In this document: positions 37,701 through 45,514 of the stretch, one piece after another
Position numbering within the stretch: the stretch's first letter is position 1
Layout: every line of letters begins with the position of its first letter
Assembly: GCA_016714935.1 (NCBI GenBank)
Contig: JADKBU010000014.1
Location: 53,540-117,539, forward strand
Direction: 5' to 3'
Length of the DNA: 64,000 bases
Source: Candidatus Accumulibacter propinquus
GTDB taxonomy: Bacteria > Pseudomonadota > Gammaproteobacteria > Burkholderiales > Rhodocyclaceae
Notes under the pieces: generated by a model
Told to the model about the DNA's origin: nothing
Databases searched by the model: none
The model's input: only the letters and a program-made list of their open reading frames with translations
Program-made: the position numbers and the translations under genes

Positions 37701-38171
37701 ATGGAACTGTCGTCTATCTACAGCAAGACCCAAAAAGGCCATGATGAGGTGACCACCCGCGCACACCGCCTGCCCTTCCGGGTGCGTGCGATGCTGATCA
37801 TGGTCGATGGCCACCACACCGGACACCAACTTCTCGAACTGAGCAGTTCCGCAGCGGATGGCAGGCAGCAACTGGCAGCCCTGCTGGATGGCGGTTTCAT
37901 CCAGGCACAGGTAGCCGCCGACGCCGGGCACGAAGGCATGCGCCGGGCACTACCCGACGAGGACATCAGCCTCGCCCGGAGTTACGCCATCCGCACGCTG
38001 AAGGAATTGTTGGGTTCGCGGGCCGCTGCGTTGATCGCAGCAATCGAGCAAGTCGAAACGCCGGACGAACTCCGGCAGCATGTCAGCAAGCTGCGAGCCG
38101 CACTGAGCACGGCTCCCGACCAGGAAAAGGCCAAGCACTTTCTCGAAACGCTGGCGATGGTGCTTGACTAG
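37701..38171 (+). CDS. Small conserved-looking protein, unknown function
   Basis: A 156-residue soluble protein starting ELSSIYSKTQKGHDEVTTRA. The first 80 residues (RVRAMLIMVDGHHTGHQLLE) look like a winged-helix fold, and a C-terminal helical region follows (about 95-150). I recall similar uncharacterised betaproteobacterial proteins but no function. ATG 37701 is chosen because upstream sequence in frame is not protein-like. The gene ends four bases into the convergent NUDIX gene. Confidence 0.7.
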   Translation: MELSSIYSKTQKGHDEVTTRAHRLPFRVRAMLIMVDGHHTGHQLLELSSSAADGRQQLAALLDGGFIQAQVAADAGHEGMRRALPDEDISLARSYAIRTLKELLGSRAAALIAAIEQVETPDELRQHVSKLRAALSTAPDQEKAKHFLETLAMVLD

Positions 38172-38809
38172 CGTGCGTCAGGGGAGAGGGAGCGGTAGAG
38201 CGACATGATGATTCCCGCCGTGGCGCCCCAAATGAAGTAATCGCCGTATGGCATCGCCCAGTAGTGCCGCAGTTTGCCGCGGTAGTGCAGCGAGTGCCGC
38301 TGGTGATTGGCGGGATCGAGCAGAAAGGCCAGCGGCACCTCGAAGGCCTCGGCCACCTCGAATGCGTCGAGCCTTAACTCGAAGGGCGGCGTCACCATGG
38401 CCACCACCGGGGTGACACGAAAACCCGTGGCGGTACGATACTCCGGCAGGTAGCCGGCAATCTCGACCACCGCCGAAGGCAGGCCAATCTCCTCGAACGC
38501 CTCGCGCAGCGCCGTGTGCGCCGGTGAGGGATCGGCCTCCTCGCAACGCCCCCCCGGAAAGCTGACCTGCCCGGGATGATCCCTGAGGTGTGCGGTGCGT
38601 TGCGTCAGCAGTACCGTCGGCTGGTCGTTCCGCCGGATGATCGGGAACAGCACCGCCGCCGGCATCAGTTCCTCGTCGCCAACGCCATCTTCGAGCACAA
38701 AGGGAACACGTGACGGTTCCGGGCGCAAGATTCGCCGCAGTTGGTCGAGATCGACTGGCCCTCCTCGCTCTGGCGATGGAGCAAGCGAAACTTCAGGTGC
38801 TGACAGCAC
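38168..38809 (-). CDS. NUDIX hydrolase, CoA pyrophosphatase (NudL-like)
   Basis: A 213-residue protein with the Nudix box GGRCEEADPSPAHTALREAF EEIGL (about residues 95-119; key residues G, E, R, E, E) preceded by the CoA-specific LLTQRTAHLRDHPGQVSFPG, as in NudL/PCD1 enzymes that cleave coenzyme A. GTG 38809 follows GAGGAGGAAGAGC, giving the best start; this lies inside the end of the 87-residue gene upstream (17-base overlap), so the two are probably coupled. Confidence 0.88.
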   Translation of the reverse strand: MLSAPEVSLAPSPERGGPVDLDQLRRILRPEPSRVPFVLEDGVGDEELMPAAVLFPIIRRNDQPTVLLTQRTAHLRDHPGQVSFPGGRCEEADPSPAHTALREAFEEIGLPSAVVEIAGYLPEYRTATGFRVTPVVAMVTPPFELRLDAFEVAEAFEVPLAFLLDPANHQRHSLHYRGKLRHYWAMPYGDYFIWGATAGIIMSLYRSLSPDAR

Positions 38810-39056
38810 GCTCTTCCTCCTCGATCTCCGCATGCACGGCTGCAAGTGCATCGCGCAGGGTTTCATCGGGAAGGGCGTTGATCCTGCTCGCCACCAGATC
38901 CGCGGACTTCACGGCACCCTCCGGCAAGAGACTGCTGTCCAGAGAGGCAATGAGCGCGGCACTGGCACCCACCACCTGCAGCAGGGTCTGCCGCTCGCTC
39001 ATCAGAAGTTCGAGTTCGCGGCCCAACATGGTTATCTTCTCGTCGCGGTGACGCAT
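38793..39056 (-). CDS. Small helical protein, unknown function
   Basis: An 87-residue, strongly helical protein starting RHRDEKITMLGRELELLMSE, with a glutamate-rich end. Its ribosome site AGGAG overlaps the stop codon of the protease gene upstream, and its 3' end overlaps the NUDIX start. It is thus the middle gene of a tight three-gene operon. I do not recognise a family. The size and coiled-coil tendency recall small division or scaffold proteins, but no motif supports that. Confidence 0.65.
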   Translation of the reverse strand: MRHRDEKITMLGRELELLMSERQTLLQVVGASAALIASLDSSLLPEGAVKSADLVASRINALPDETLRDALAAVHAEIEEEERAVST

Positions 39057-39068
39057 TTTCGAGTTCTC

Positions 39069-39758
39069 CTAGTAGCGCTTCCTGAGGATCATGGTCTGAC
39101 CATCGCGCTGCATTTCCATACGGTTCAAGAAACTCATGCCCAGCAAGGCAAATGGCATATCCTGGGCATGCACCACCGCGTCGACGTTGTTCAGGACAAT
39201 CTCGCCAACGCGCACGCTGTCGAGTTTGACGCGAGCGACGGCAGCCTGACCATTGGCGGTGTTCACCATCCCCGGCTGTCCCTTGCCGGCGTCAATGCCG
39301 ATGCGCCGCGCTTCGCCGGCGCCGAGCGAGATCATCGTCGCACCAGTATCCACCAGAAAGCGCACACTCGTTCCATTGATGTTGCCGGTCGTCAGGAAAT
39401 GGCCGTTACCATCGGCGGTCAATGTCGCTTTGGCGCCGCCATCGCCAGCAGGCTGCGATGCAACATTCTGCCCAACCCGCAGGATACGCTTCTTTCCGTC
39501 CGTCTCGATGGTGGCCGTATCACGGTCGACCGACAGGACTCTGACGCCTTCGTCGGTGCGCGCACCGACCGCCACCGTGCGCGGCGCGCCGCCGTCGATG
39601 GTCAACAAGGCCTTACCCGGGAACACGCCAGCCAGCCCGACATCGACGGCCTGCGCCACCGGGCACGCGGCCCAGAACGACAGCAACACGGCGCCCCAAC
39701 TGACCACCCCTGTACCGCTTTGGTGACCCCGCGGGTCACCACTCCAAAGCCACCGCAT
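39069..39758 (-). CDS. Membrane-anchored retropepsin-like aspartic protease
   Basis: A 229-residue protein with an N-terminal membrane anchor (about 18-36), a periplasmic SH3-like region and a C-terminal retroviral-type aspartyl protease domain with the catalytic FLVDTGATMISLG (DTGA near residue 138) and the flap/hydrophobic motif ALLGMSFLNRM near the end. This matches the clan AA aspartic protease family. ATG 39758 follows GAGGAGGG; a GTG two codons upstream is a nearly equal alternative. Substrate unknown. Confidence 0.85.
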   Translation of the reverse strand: MRWLWSGDPRGHQSGTGVVSWGAVLLSFWAACPVAQAVDVGLAGVFPGKALLTIDGGAPRTVAVGARTDEGVRVLSVDRDTATIETDGKKRILRVGQNVASQPAGDGGAKATLTADGNGHFLTTGNINGTSVRFLVDTGATMISLGAGEARRIGIDAGKGQPGMVNTANGQAAVARVKLDSVRVGEIVLNNVDAVVHAQDMPFALLGMSFLNRMEMQRDGQTMILRKRY

Positions 39759-40067
39759 AAGCACAATCCCTCCTCGCATAGCCAGCCACATTTCGCCATC
39801 CGACGCGCAATGGATCAAGGCATTTTGCCACACTCCGATCACGGCACCTGACGGCATCCAGGTGTTATCCGGAGAAGCGACGGTAGCTGCGCGCGTCAGG
39901 GCTCAAGAGCCAGCCGGCAGTGCCGGACAAATCGCGCACGAACCACTGGCCGACCCGCGAGACTACTGCGGAAAACCACGCCATACGCCCGTCGCCGATC
40001 GCAGGTCCGGGACGGTCGCGTACCGTGCTCATCCTCCAATCTGGTGGACGAGCACGGCAGCAGGGTT
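39759..40067. other. Intergenic region between uspA and the protease operon
   Basis: About 309 bases without a convincing gene. It should contain the promoter of the protease/NUDIX operon, read on the minus strand. I see short open frames but none with protein-like composition, and no strong terminator after uspA. Confidence 0.5.
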
Positions 40068-40511
40068 TCAGCGATAGACGAGGACGGGAATTTTGGAGTG
40101 CGTCAGCACTTTGTTGGTTTCGCTGCCGAGCAACAAGGCGGTAAAGCCGCGGCGGCCATGCGAGGCCATGAAGATCAGGTCACAGCCGGCCTGGGTCGCC
40201 GCATCGATGATCGCCTGGTAGGGAATGTCGCTGGTCAGGGACAGTTTCGCCACCGGGACGCCTGCGGCATCACACAACTGGACGACAAAATCCAGCGTCT
40301 GTTGTGCCTGCTGTTCGGCAAGTTCGGCGAACTTCTCCGGCGTCGTGGGGTCGATCAAGGCCCCTTCACCATAGTAGCTGACCGGATATTCGGGTTTGGC
40401 AAAGAACGCCGTGATGCGCGCCCCCGCCTCCTTGGCAAAGGAAACCGCGCGACGGGCGGTTTCCCTGGAAAGTTCGGAACCATCGGTCGGAACAAGGATA
40501 TTCTTGAACAT
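40068..40511 (-). CDS. Universal stress protein, UspA family
   Basis: A 147-residue single-domain Usp with MFKNILVPTDGSELS at the start and the ATP-binding loop GCDLIFMASHGRRG plus GSETNKVLTHSKIPVLV near the end (G-2x-G-9x-G(S/T) type). GTGGAGG precedes ATG 40511. A perfect FNR/Anr box at 40567-40580 and a -10 hexamer at 40540-40545 lie upstream at class II spacing, so induction at low oxygen is likely, as reported for anaerobic usp genes of pseudomonads. Confidence 0.93.
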   Translation of the reverse strand: MFKNILVPTDGSELSRETARRAVSFAKEAGARITAFFAKPEYPVSYYGEGALIDPTTPEKFAELAEQQAQQTLDFVVQLCDAAGVPVAKLSLTSDIPYQAIIDAATQAGCDLIFMASHGRRGFTALLLGSETNKVLTHSKIPVLVYR

Positions 40512-40539
40512 GGCGTTTCCTCCACAGGACGATGAATTA

Positions 40540-40545
40540 ACTATA
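40540..40545 (-). promoter_or_regulatory. -10 element of the uspA promoter
   Basis: TATAGT on the minus strand, 31 bases (centre to centre) downstream of the FNR box and 29 bases before the uspA start codon. No -35 hexamer is needed at class II FNR promoters. Confidence 0.6.
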
Positions 40546-40566
40546 GGATGAAAGCGGGCCCGACTG

Positions 40567-40580
40567 TTGATCAACATCAA
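40567..40580 (-). promoter_or_regulatory. FNR/Anr box upstream of uspA
   Basis: TTGATCAACATCAA matches the TTGAT-N4-ATCAA consensus at all ten defined positions. Its centre is 62.5 bases from the uspA ATG and about 31 bases from a TATAGT hexamer, which puts it at -41.5 of the predicted transcript start. Confidence 0.85.
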
Positions 40581-40694
40581 AGGATGGAGGGTGCATGCGC
40601 ACAAACGCTCGGCAACCGCGACGGTGATGAACCATTCGCAGCCGGCCGAACAGCAATGCGCGCCGGAAAACCGGTATCCGTCGATCAGAATTAC

Positions 40695-40708
40695 TTGATG
40701 TCGGTCAA
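40695..40708 (+). promoter_or_regulatory. FNR/Anr box upstream of the hemerythrin operon
   Basis: TTGATGTCGGTCAA matches nine of ten defined positions of TTGAT-N4-ATCAA. The centre is 63 bases before ATG 40765. A GACAAT hexamer at 40731-40736, 32 bases downstream centre to centre, can serve as the -10 element. The layout copies that of uspA and hemN. Confidence 0.75.
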
Positions 40709-40764
40709 CGTGGGTGGTCGCCGCCCGCCCGACAATGGCAATCCTGTCTCCAGGGAGCTACCGC

Positions 40765-41226
40765 ATGCACGCGATTACGGATTTCATGGTCAACGATCAC
40801 CGCTCCTGCGACGGTTTGCTGGTCGCCGTCGAGCACGCCGTGGTGAACGCCGCCTGGGCAACAGCCCAAACCGAGTTCGCTCGCTTCAGCGACGCGATGC
40901 GTTATCATTTCGCGGCCGAGGAACGCGTTCTCTTCCCGCTTTTTGAACAGAGTACCGGCATGTACCACGGGCCGACGCAGGTCATGCGCGCCGAGCACAC
41001 GCAAATGCTGCAGTTGCTGGCCAGTACCGCGTCGGCTCTGGAGGCGGCGGACAGCGACGATTACGCCGGTAGCGCAGAGACGCTGTTGATCATGATGCAG
41101 CAACACAACCTCAAGGAAGAGAACGTGCTGTATCCAATGTGCGACCAGCATCTGGCTGATCAACTCGATGCGTTGCTGCCCGCGTTGCAGAGGCAGATTG
41201 CCGGCCAGGATGAAAGCACGAGATGA
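40765..41226 (+). CDS. Hemerythrin-domain protein
   Basis: A 153-residue four-helix di-iron protein with ligands visible at H12 (NDHRSCD), H48 and E52 (RYHFAAEERVLFP), H78 (RAEHTQM) and H114/E118 (QQHNLKEENVLYP), the pattern of Ric/DnrN-like and other hemerythrins that bind oxygen or nitric oxide or repair iron-sulfur centres. ATG 40765 is preceded by CAGGGAGC. It is the first gene of an operon with DUF2249, a membrane protein and a SirB2-like protein, under a predicted FNR promoter. Confidence 0.88.
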   Translation: MHAITDFMVNDHRSCDGLLVAVEHAVVNAAWATAQTEFARFSDAMRYHFAAEERVLFPLFEQSTGMYHGPTQVMRAEHTQMLQLLASTASALEAADSDDYAGSAETLLIMMQQHNLKEENVLYPMCDQHLADQLDALLPALQRQIAGQDESTR

Positions 41227-41459
41227 CACAGGGGAATGCCGACATCGTGCTCGACGCGCGTGGCCTGGAGCCTCCCGGACCACTGGTGCGTACCATGGAA
41301 GCACTCGACCAGCTCGGTCCGGCGGAAAAGCTCCTGGTACTCCTCCCGCGCGAACCCTATCCACTCTACCGGGCGCTCGAACTCAACGGCTTCTGTTGGC
41401 AAACGGTGTGCCGGCCCGACGGAACCGTGGAAGTCCTGATCCAGCAACGACAGCCCTAG
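41223..41459 (+). CDS. DUF2249-domain protein
   Basis: A 78-residue TusA-like small protein with LDARGLEPPGPLVRTMEALD and the C-terminal WQTVCRPDGTVEVLI. DUF2249 proteins resemble the sulfur carrier TusA and are often next to hemerythrins and denitrification genes; their role is unproven. The ATG overlaps the stop of the hemerythrin gene (ATGA) and its own stop overlaps the next start, so translation is coupled throughout. Confidence 0.88.
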   Translation: MTQGNADIVLDARGLEPPGPLVRTMEALDQLGPAEKLLVLLPREPYPLYRALELNGFCWQTVCRPDGTVEVLIQQRQP

Positions 41460-42778
41460 TGCAGGCGCTACTGTCCTTCGATCAGGCGCCACCGCTGGCG
41501 GCGCCGCTGCGTTTTTTCCTGACCGCACCGCTGTTCGCCATTCTCGCCGGTCTGCTGCTGTTGTGGAGCGGCCCGGACCTGTTTGCCTCGCGCTGGACGC
41601 CGGCGGCGCTGGCCCTGACGCACCTGATCAGCGTCGGCTTCATGCTGCAGGTGATGCTGGGGGCGATGATACAGATTCTGCCGGTAGCCGCCGGAGCGAA
41701 CCTGTCGCGACCGCTGCTGGTAGCGTCCCTGGTCCATGTCGCGATCACGCTGGGCGCATTGTTGCTGGCAGCGGGTATGCTGAGCTACGAACCACTCGTT
41801 CTGAGGTTGGCCGTGTTCCTGCTCGGCAGCGGCGTGGCGCTGTTCGTGGGTGCAGCCGCACGCTCCTTGTACGGTGTACCGTCGACGAACCCGACCGTGC
41901 GTGGCCTCAAACTGGCCTTGTCGGGTCTGAGCGTCACCGTCGGCCTCGGCCTGCTGCTGGCCATCGCCTTCAGCGGCGGTTTCGAACTGCCGCTGCCGTT
42001 GCGACAGTTGACGCCCATTCACCTCGGCTGGGGCTTCGTCGGCTGGGGCGTGCTGTTGCTCGCCGCTGTCGCTTTTGTCGTGGTTCCGATGTTCCAGATG
42101 ACACCGCCGTACCCCGCCGCGTTCACCGGCACTTTTTCCTGGTCGGTGCTGGCGTTGCTGTGCATGTGGAGTTTCGCTGCCGGCGCGGCCTGGCACTGGC
42201 CATCCGCCATTCTGGAGGGAGCCGTGGTACTGTCGGTGGCCAGTTTTGCCGCCCTGACCTTGCAGGTCCAGAGCCGCAGCAAGCGCGCGAAGTTCGACGC
42301 CACCCAGCACTACTGGCGTGTCGGCATGCTGTGCGCCCTGGCAACCTGCGTCCTGTGGTTCGCGGCGGCAGTCGTGCCGGCGCTCGCCGAGCGCCCGGAA
42401 TGGTCGCTATGCTGCGGGGTATTGGCGCTGGTTGGCGGCTTCATGTCGGTAATGATCGGCATGCTGTACAAGATCGTTCCTTTTCTGGTCTGGTTGCACC
42501 TGCAGAACCGTGGTGGCGGGCGAGTGTTGGCTCCGACAATGAACAAGGTCATCGCCACACGACAGATCGACCGGCAAATGTATGCGCACCTGCTGGCGCT
42601 TGCGCTCCTGCTGGCCGCAGTCGTCTGGCCGCTGTGGTTCAGCTATCCGGCAGGCCTGGCGGTCGTGCTCGCCAATGCCTGGCTGTTGCGCAATCTGCTG
42701 ACTGCCGCCGCGTTCTACCGGCGGCACTGCCTGAAAATCGAGGCCTGGGAAGCCGCCACGGCCACCCCGGTCGGATGA
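41459..42778 (+). CDS. Multi-pass membrane protein of the low-oxygen operon
   Basis: A 439-residue, very hydrophobic protein with about 12 membrane helices. Intramembrane histidines occur in ALTHLISVGFMLQVMLGAMI and LTPIHLGWGFVGW, and later in YKIVPFLVWLHLQ, reminiscent of NnrS or of haem-copper oxidase subunit I-related proteins. I cannot assign it firmly. The frame is open far upstream, but GTG 41459 overlaps the DUF2249 stop and begins just before the first hydrophobic region, so I use it. Role in nitric oxide or oxygen handling is inferred from context only. Confidence 0.75.
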   Translation: MQALLSFDQAPPLAAPLRFFLTAPLFAILAGLLLLWSGPDLFASRWTPAALALTHLISVGFMLQVMLGAMIQILPVAAGANLSRPLLVASLVHVAITLGALLLAAGMLSYEPLVLRLAVFLLGSGVALFVGAAARSLYGVPSTNPTVRGLKLALSGLSVTVGLGLLLAIAFSGGFELPLPLRQLTPIHLGWGFVGWGVLLLAAVAFVVVPMFQMTPPYPAAFTGTFSWSVLALLCMWSFAAGAAWHWPSAILEGAVVLSVASFAALTLQVQSRSKRAKFDATQHYWRVGMLCALATCVLWFAAAVVPALAERPEWSLCCGVLALVGGFMSVMIGMLYKIVPFLVWLHLQNRGGGRVLAPTMNKVIATRQIDRQMYAHLLALALLLAAVVWPLWFSYPAGLAVVLANAWLLRNLLTAAAFYRRHCLKIEAWEAATATPVG

Positions 42779-43170
42779 TGAGTTACCTGTACCTGAAGTA
42801 CCTGCACATGGGTTGCGTTGCCCTCAGCGGCGCCGGCTTCCTGCTGCGCGGGGTGTGGATGCTGACCGACTCACCCTGTCTGCAGCAGCGAGCGGTACGG
42901 GTCCTGCCACACCTGGTCGATACGATCCTGCTCGGCAGCGCGATCGCCATGGCGATAATCAGCGCCCAATATCCGTTCGCGGTGAACTGGTTGACCGCCA
43001 AACTCGTCGGTCTGCTGATCTACATCGGTTGCGGAACAATGGCTCTCAAGCGCGCCCGCAGCAAGGCACAACGGGCAGTGTTCCTGGTCGCTGCCTTGGG
43101 CGCCTTCGCCTACATCGTATCAGCCGCGCTTGCCCGCAGCCCGCTGGGCTTTTTCGCCTGGCTCGCGTAG
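42775..43170 (+). CDS. SirB2-like small membrane protein
   Basis: A 131-residue protein with four predicted membrane segments starting YLYLKYLHMGCVALSGAGFL and GVWML, then LPHLVDTILLGSAIAMAI, like the SirB family whose function is unclear. The start overlaps the previous stop (ATGATGA), extending the coupled operon. The conserved histidines (H in YLHMG and LPHLVD) might bind haem or metal. It is convergent with fnr, with 29 bases between the stops. Confidence 0.82.
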   Translation: MMSYLYLKYLHMGCVALSGAGFLLRGVWMLTDSPCLQQRAVRVLPHLVDTILLGSAIAMAIISAQYPFAVNWLTAKLVGLLIYIGCGTMALKRARSKAQRAVFLVAALGAFAYIVSAALARSPLGFFAWLA

Positions 43171-43199
43171 GCGGCGAGCGCCGCGCTTCCTGCCGCCGC

Positions 43200-43943
43200 T
43201 TAGGCGCGCTGGTGCGTCAGCAGCTTTCGCAACCCGGCGGTGTTGAGGATTCGGACCTTTCTTTGATGCACGGCCAGCAGCCCTTCTTCCTGGAACCGCG
43301 AGAATGCCCGGCTGACAGTCTCAAGTTTGAGACCGAGATAGCTGCCGATTTCGTCACGCGACATGCGCAGATTGAATTCCGCCGGTGAATAGCCACGCGC
43401 CTTGAAGCGCTGCGAGAGATTGAGGAGAAAGGCTGCCAGGCGTTCCTCGGCGCGCATCGTGCCAAGCAGCATCATCACCCCGTGATCGCGAACGATCTCG
43501 CGGCTCATCACCTTATGGAAGTGATGCTGCAGGGTATGAATCTGCCGCGACAACCCTTCGAGTTGCAGGAAGGGAATCGCACACACTTCGCTGTCTTCGA
43601 GCGCGATGGCATTACAGGAGTGGATTTCGCTACTGATGCCGTCCAGCCCGAGCAACTCGCCCGTCATCTGAAAACCGGTGACCTGATCACGACCGTCCTC
43701 GATCATCACATCGGTCTTGAAAAAGCCGCTGCGAATGGCGTAGATCGATTCGAAACCCTGCCCGGCACGATAGAGATGATCACCGCGTTTCAGGCGCCTG
43801 CGCGTCGAAACCAGTTCATCCAGCCTTTTCAGCTCGTCTCGCTCAAGTCCTATGGGCAGGCACAGCTCGCGCAGGTTGCAGTTCGAACAAGCGGTCTTCA
43901 CGACTTCAAATGCCAGCCTTGCCGTCACAGCATTCATCGTCAT
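43200..43943 (-). CDS. fnr: FNR/Anr-family oxygen-sensing regulator
   Basis: A 247-residue CRP-FNR protein. The [4Fe-4S] ligands are present: C19, C22 and C28 in ACSNCNLRELC and C110 in IHSCNAIA. The C-terminal helix-turn-helix reads EIGSYLGLKLETVSRAFSRF, with the E-x-x-S-R residues that read TTGAT. AAGGAC lies before ATG 43943. An FNR box sits 36 bases upstream of its start, between it and divergent hemN, so autoregulation is likely. It should be the activator of the two other boxes near 40.6 kb. Confidence 0.95.
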   Translation of the reverse strand: MTMNAVTARLAFEVVKTACSNCNLRELCLPIGLERDELKRLDELVSTRRRLKRGDHLYRAGQGFESIYAIRSGFFKTDVMIEDGRDQVTGFQMTGELLGLDGISSEIHSCNAIALEDSEVCAIPFLQLEGLSRQIHTLQHHFHKVMSREIVRDHGVMMLLGTMRAEERLAAFLLNLSQRFKARGYSPAEFNLRMSRDEIGSYLGLKLETVSRAFSRFQEEGLLAVHQRKVRILNTAGLRKLLTHQRA

Positions 43944-43971
43944 GCGCGTCCTTTTTCATTAAACCCTGCCT

Positions 43972-43985
43972 TTGATCCAGGTCAA
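43972..43985 (+). promoter_or_regulatory. FNR/Anr box between fnr and hemN
   Basis: TTGATCCAGGTCAA matches nine of ten defined positions. Its centre is 62.5 bases from the hemN ATG, and GATAAT at 44008-44013 lies 32 bases downstream as the -10 element: class II activation of hemN. It is also close enough to fnr for autoregulation. Confidence 0.8.
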
Positions 43986-44040
43986 CCCGGTTGCTCCAGC
44001 GCGGTCCGATAATGCAGACCATAAACAGTGTAGCGGGAAC

Positions 44041-45438
44041 ATGAACTCTGTCGCTGGCCACCTCGTTTTTGATCCACAGATCATCCGCCGTTTCGACATC
44101 AACGGTCCGCGCTACACGTCGTATCCGACCGCGGACCGCTTCGTCGAAGCCTTTGGTGCGGAGGCCGCCAGGCTCTGGCTCGGCAAGCGGAATATCGGCG
44201 CCATCAGCCGGCAACTGTCATTGTACTTCCACATTCCATTCTGCAACACCATCTGTTATTACTGCGCGTGCAACAAGATCATCACCAAGGACCATGGTCG
44301 TTCGGCCAAGTACCTGAAATATCTGGCACGCGAACTGGCATTGCAAAGCAGCTATCTTGAGGGCGGCGACCAGGAAGTCGCGCAGCTGCACTGGGGTGGG
44401 GGTACGCCGACCTTCCTGTCACATGACGAGATGCGTCAGTTGATGGCGGCGACACGCCAGCACTTCAGATTGATCGACGGCGGCGAGTACTCGATCGAGG
44501 TCGATCCGCGCAAGGTTGATCGCGCGACCGTCGAGTTGCTCGGCGAGTTGGGTTTCAACCGCATGAGCGTCGGAGTGCAGGATTTCGATGCCAGCGTGCA
44601 GCAGGCGGTCAATCGCATCCAGAGCGAAGAGGAAACCTGCGCGGTGATCGGCGCGGCGCGCGCGACCGGCTTCAAATCGATCAGCATCGACCTCATCTAC
44701 GGTTTGCCCAGACAAACGGTGAGCGGCTTCGGGCACACCCTGGACCGCGTCATCGACGCCGCTCCGGATCGCGTATCGATCTACAACTATGCGCACCTGC
44801 CCAGTCTGTTCAAGCCACAGCGCCGCATCCTGGAAGCTGACATGCCTTCCGCCGACGCCCGCCTGCAGATTCTCGCCCTGGCGATCCAGCGGATGACCGA
44901 TGCCGGCTACGTCTATATCGGCATGGACCACTTCGCAAAACCCGACGATGAACTGACCACTGCGCAGCGACAAGGGCGGTTACACCGGAACTTTCAGGGT
45001 TATTCGACGCATTCGGATTGTGATCTGCTGGCCTTCGGGATTTCCGCGATCGGCAAGGTCGGACCGACCTACAGTCAGAATGTGAAGACCCTTGACGAGT
45101 ACTACGACCTGCTCGACAGCGGCATCCTGCCGGTATATCGCGGCATCGAACTGAACGCCGACGACCTGCTGCGGCGGTCGATCATTCAGTCGCTGATGTG
45201 TCACTTCGAACTTTCGATCGAATCGATTGAAATCGCCCATCTGATCGACTTCCGGCAGTACTTCGCTACCGAGCTCGACGACCTCGACGAAATGGTGGAC
45301 GCCGGCCTGGTCCGCGTCGACGACAAATGGATCACCGTTCTGCCACAGGGACGCATGCTGGTGCGGGCGATCTCGATGGTCTTCGACAGGTATCTGCGCG
45401 CGGACCGCCAGCGCACCCGCTACTCGAAAGTGATCTGA
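44041..45438 (+). CDS. hemN: Oxygen-independent coproporphyrinogen III oxidase
   Basis: A 465-residue radical SAM enzyme that decarboxylates coproporphyrinogen III in anaerobic haem synthesis. It has the CxxxCxxC motif at C68, C72 and C75, followed by the HemN-specific C77 (PFCNTICYYCAC), GGGTPTFLS, and the SAM-binding and C-terminal HemN domain. The start is ATG 44041; the open frame reaches to 43972, but that would overlap the FNR box. Expression under FNR fits haem supply for high-affinity oxidases or denitrification enzymes. Confidence 0.95.
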   Translation: MNSVAGHLVFDPQIIRRFDINGPRYTSYPTADRFVEAFGAEAARLWLGKRNIGAISRQLSLYFHIPFCNTICYYCACNKIITKDHGRSAKYLKYLARELALQSSYLEGGDQEVAQLHWGGGTPTFLSHDEMRQLMAATRQHFRLIDGGEYSIEVDPRKVDRATVELLGELGFNRMSVGVQDFDASVQQAVNRIQSEEETCAVIGAARATGFKSISIDLIYGLPRQTVSGFGHTLDRVIDAAPDRVSIYNYAHLPSLFKPQRRILEADMPSADARLQILALAIQRMTDAGYVYIGMDHFAKPDDELTTAQRQGRLHRNFQGYSTHSDCDLLAFGISAIGKVGPTYSQNVKTLDEYYDLLDSGILPVYRGIELNADDLLRRSIIQSLMCHFELSIESIEIAHLIDFRQYFATELDDLDEMVDAGLVRVDDKWITVLPQGRMLVRAISMVFDRYLRADRQRTRYSKVI

Positions 45439-45514
45439 AGCAGCCCGGCGGGCGAACGTCGAGCGGGAAGGAGTAGAATTCCCCCTTCCCGCCCGGTGCC
45501 TGCGCTTGCCTCCG

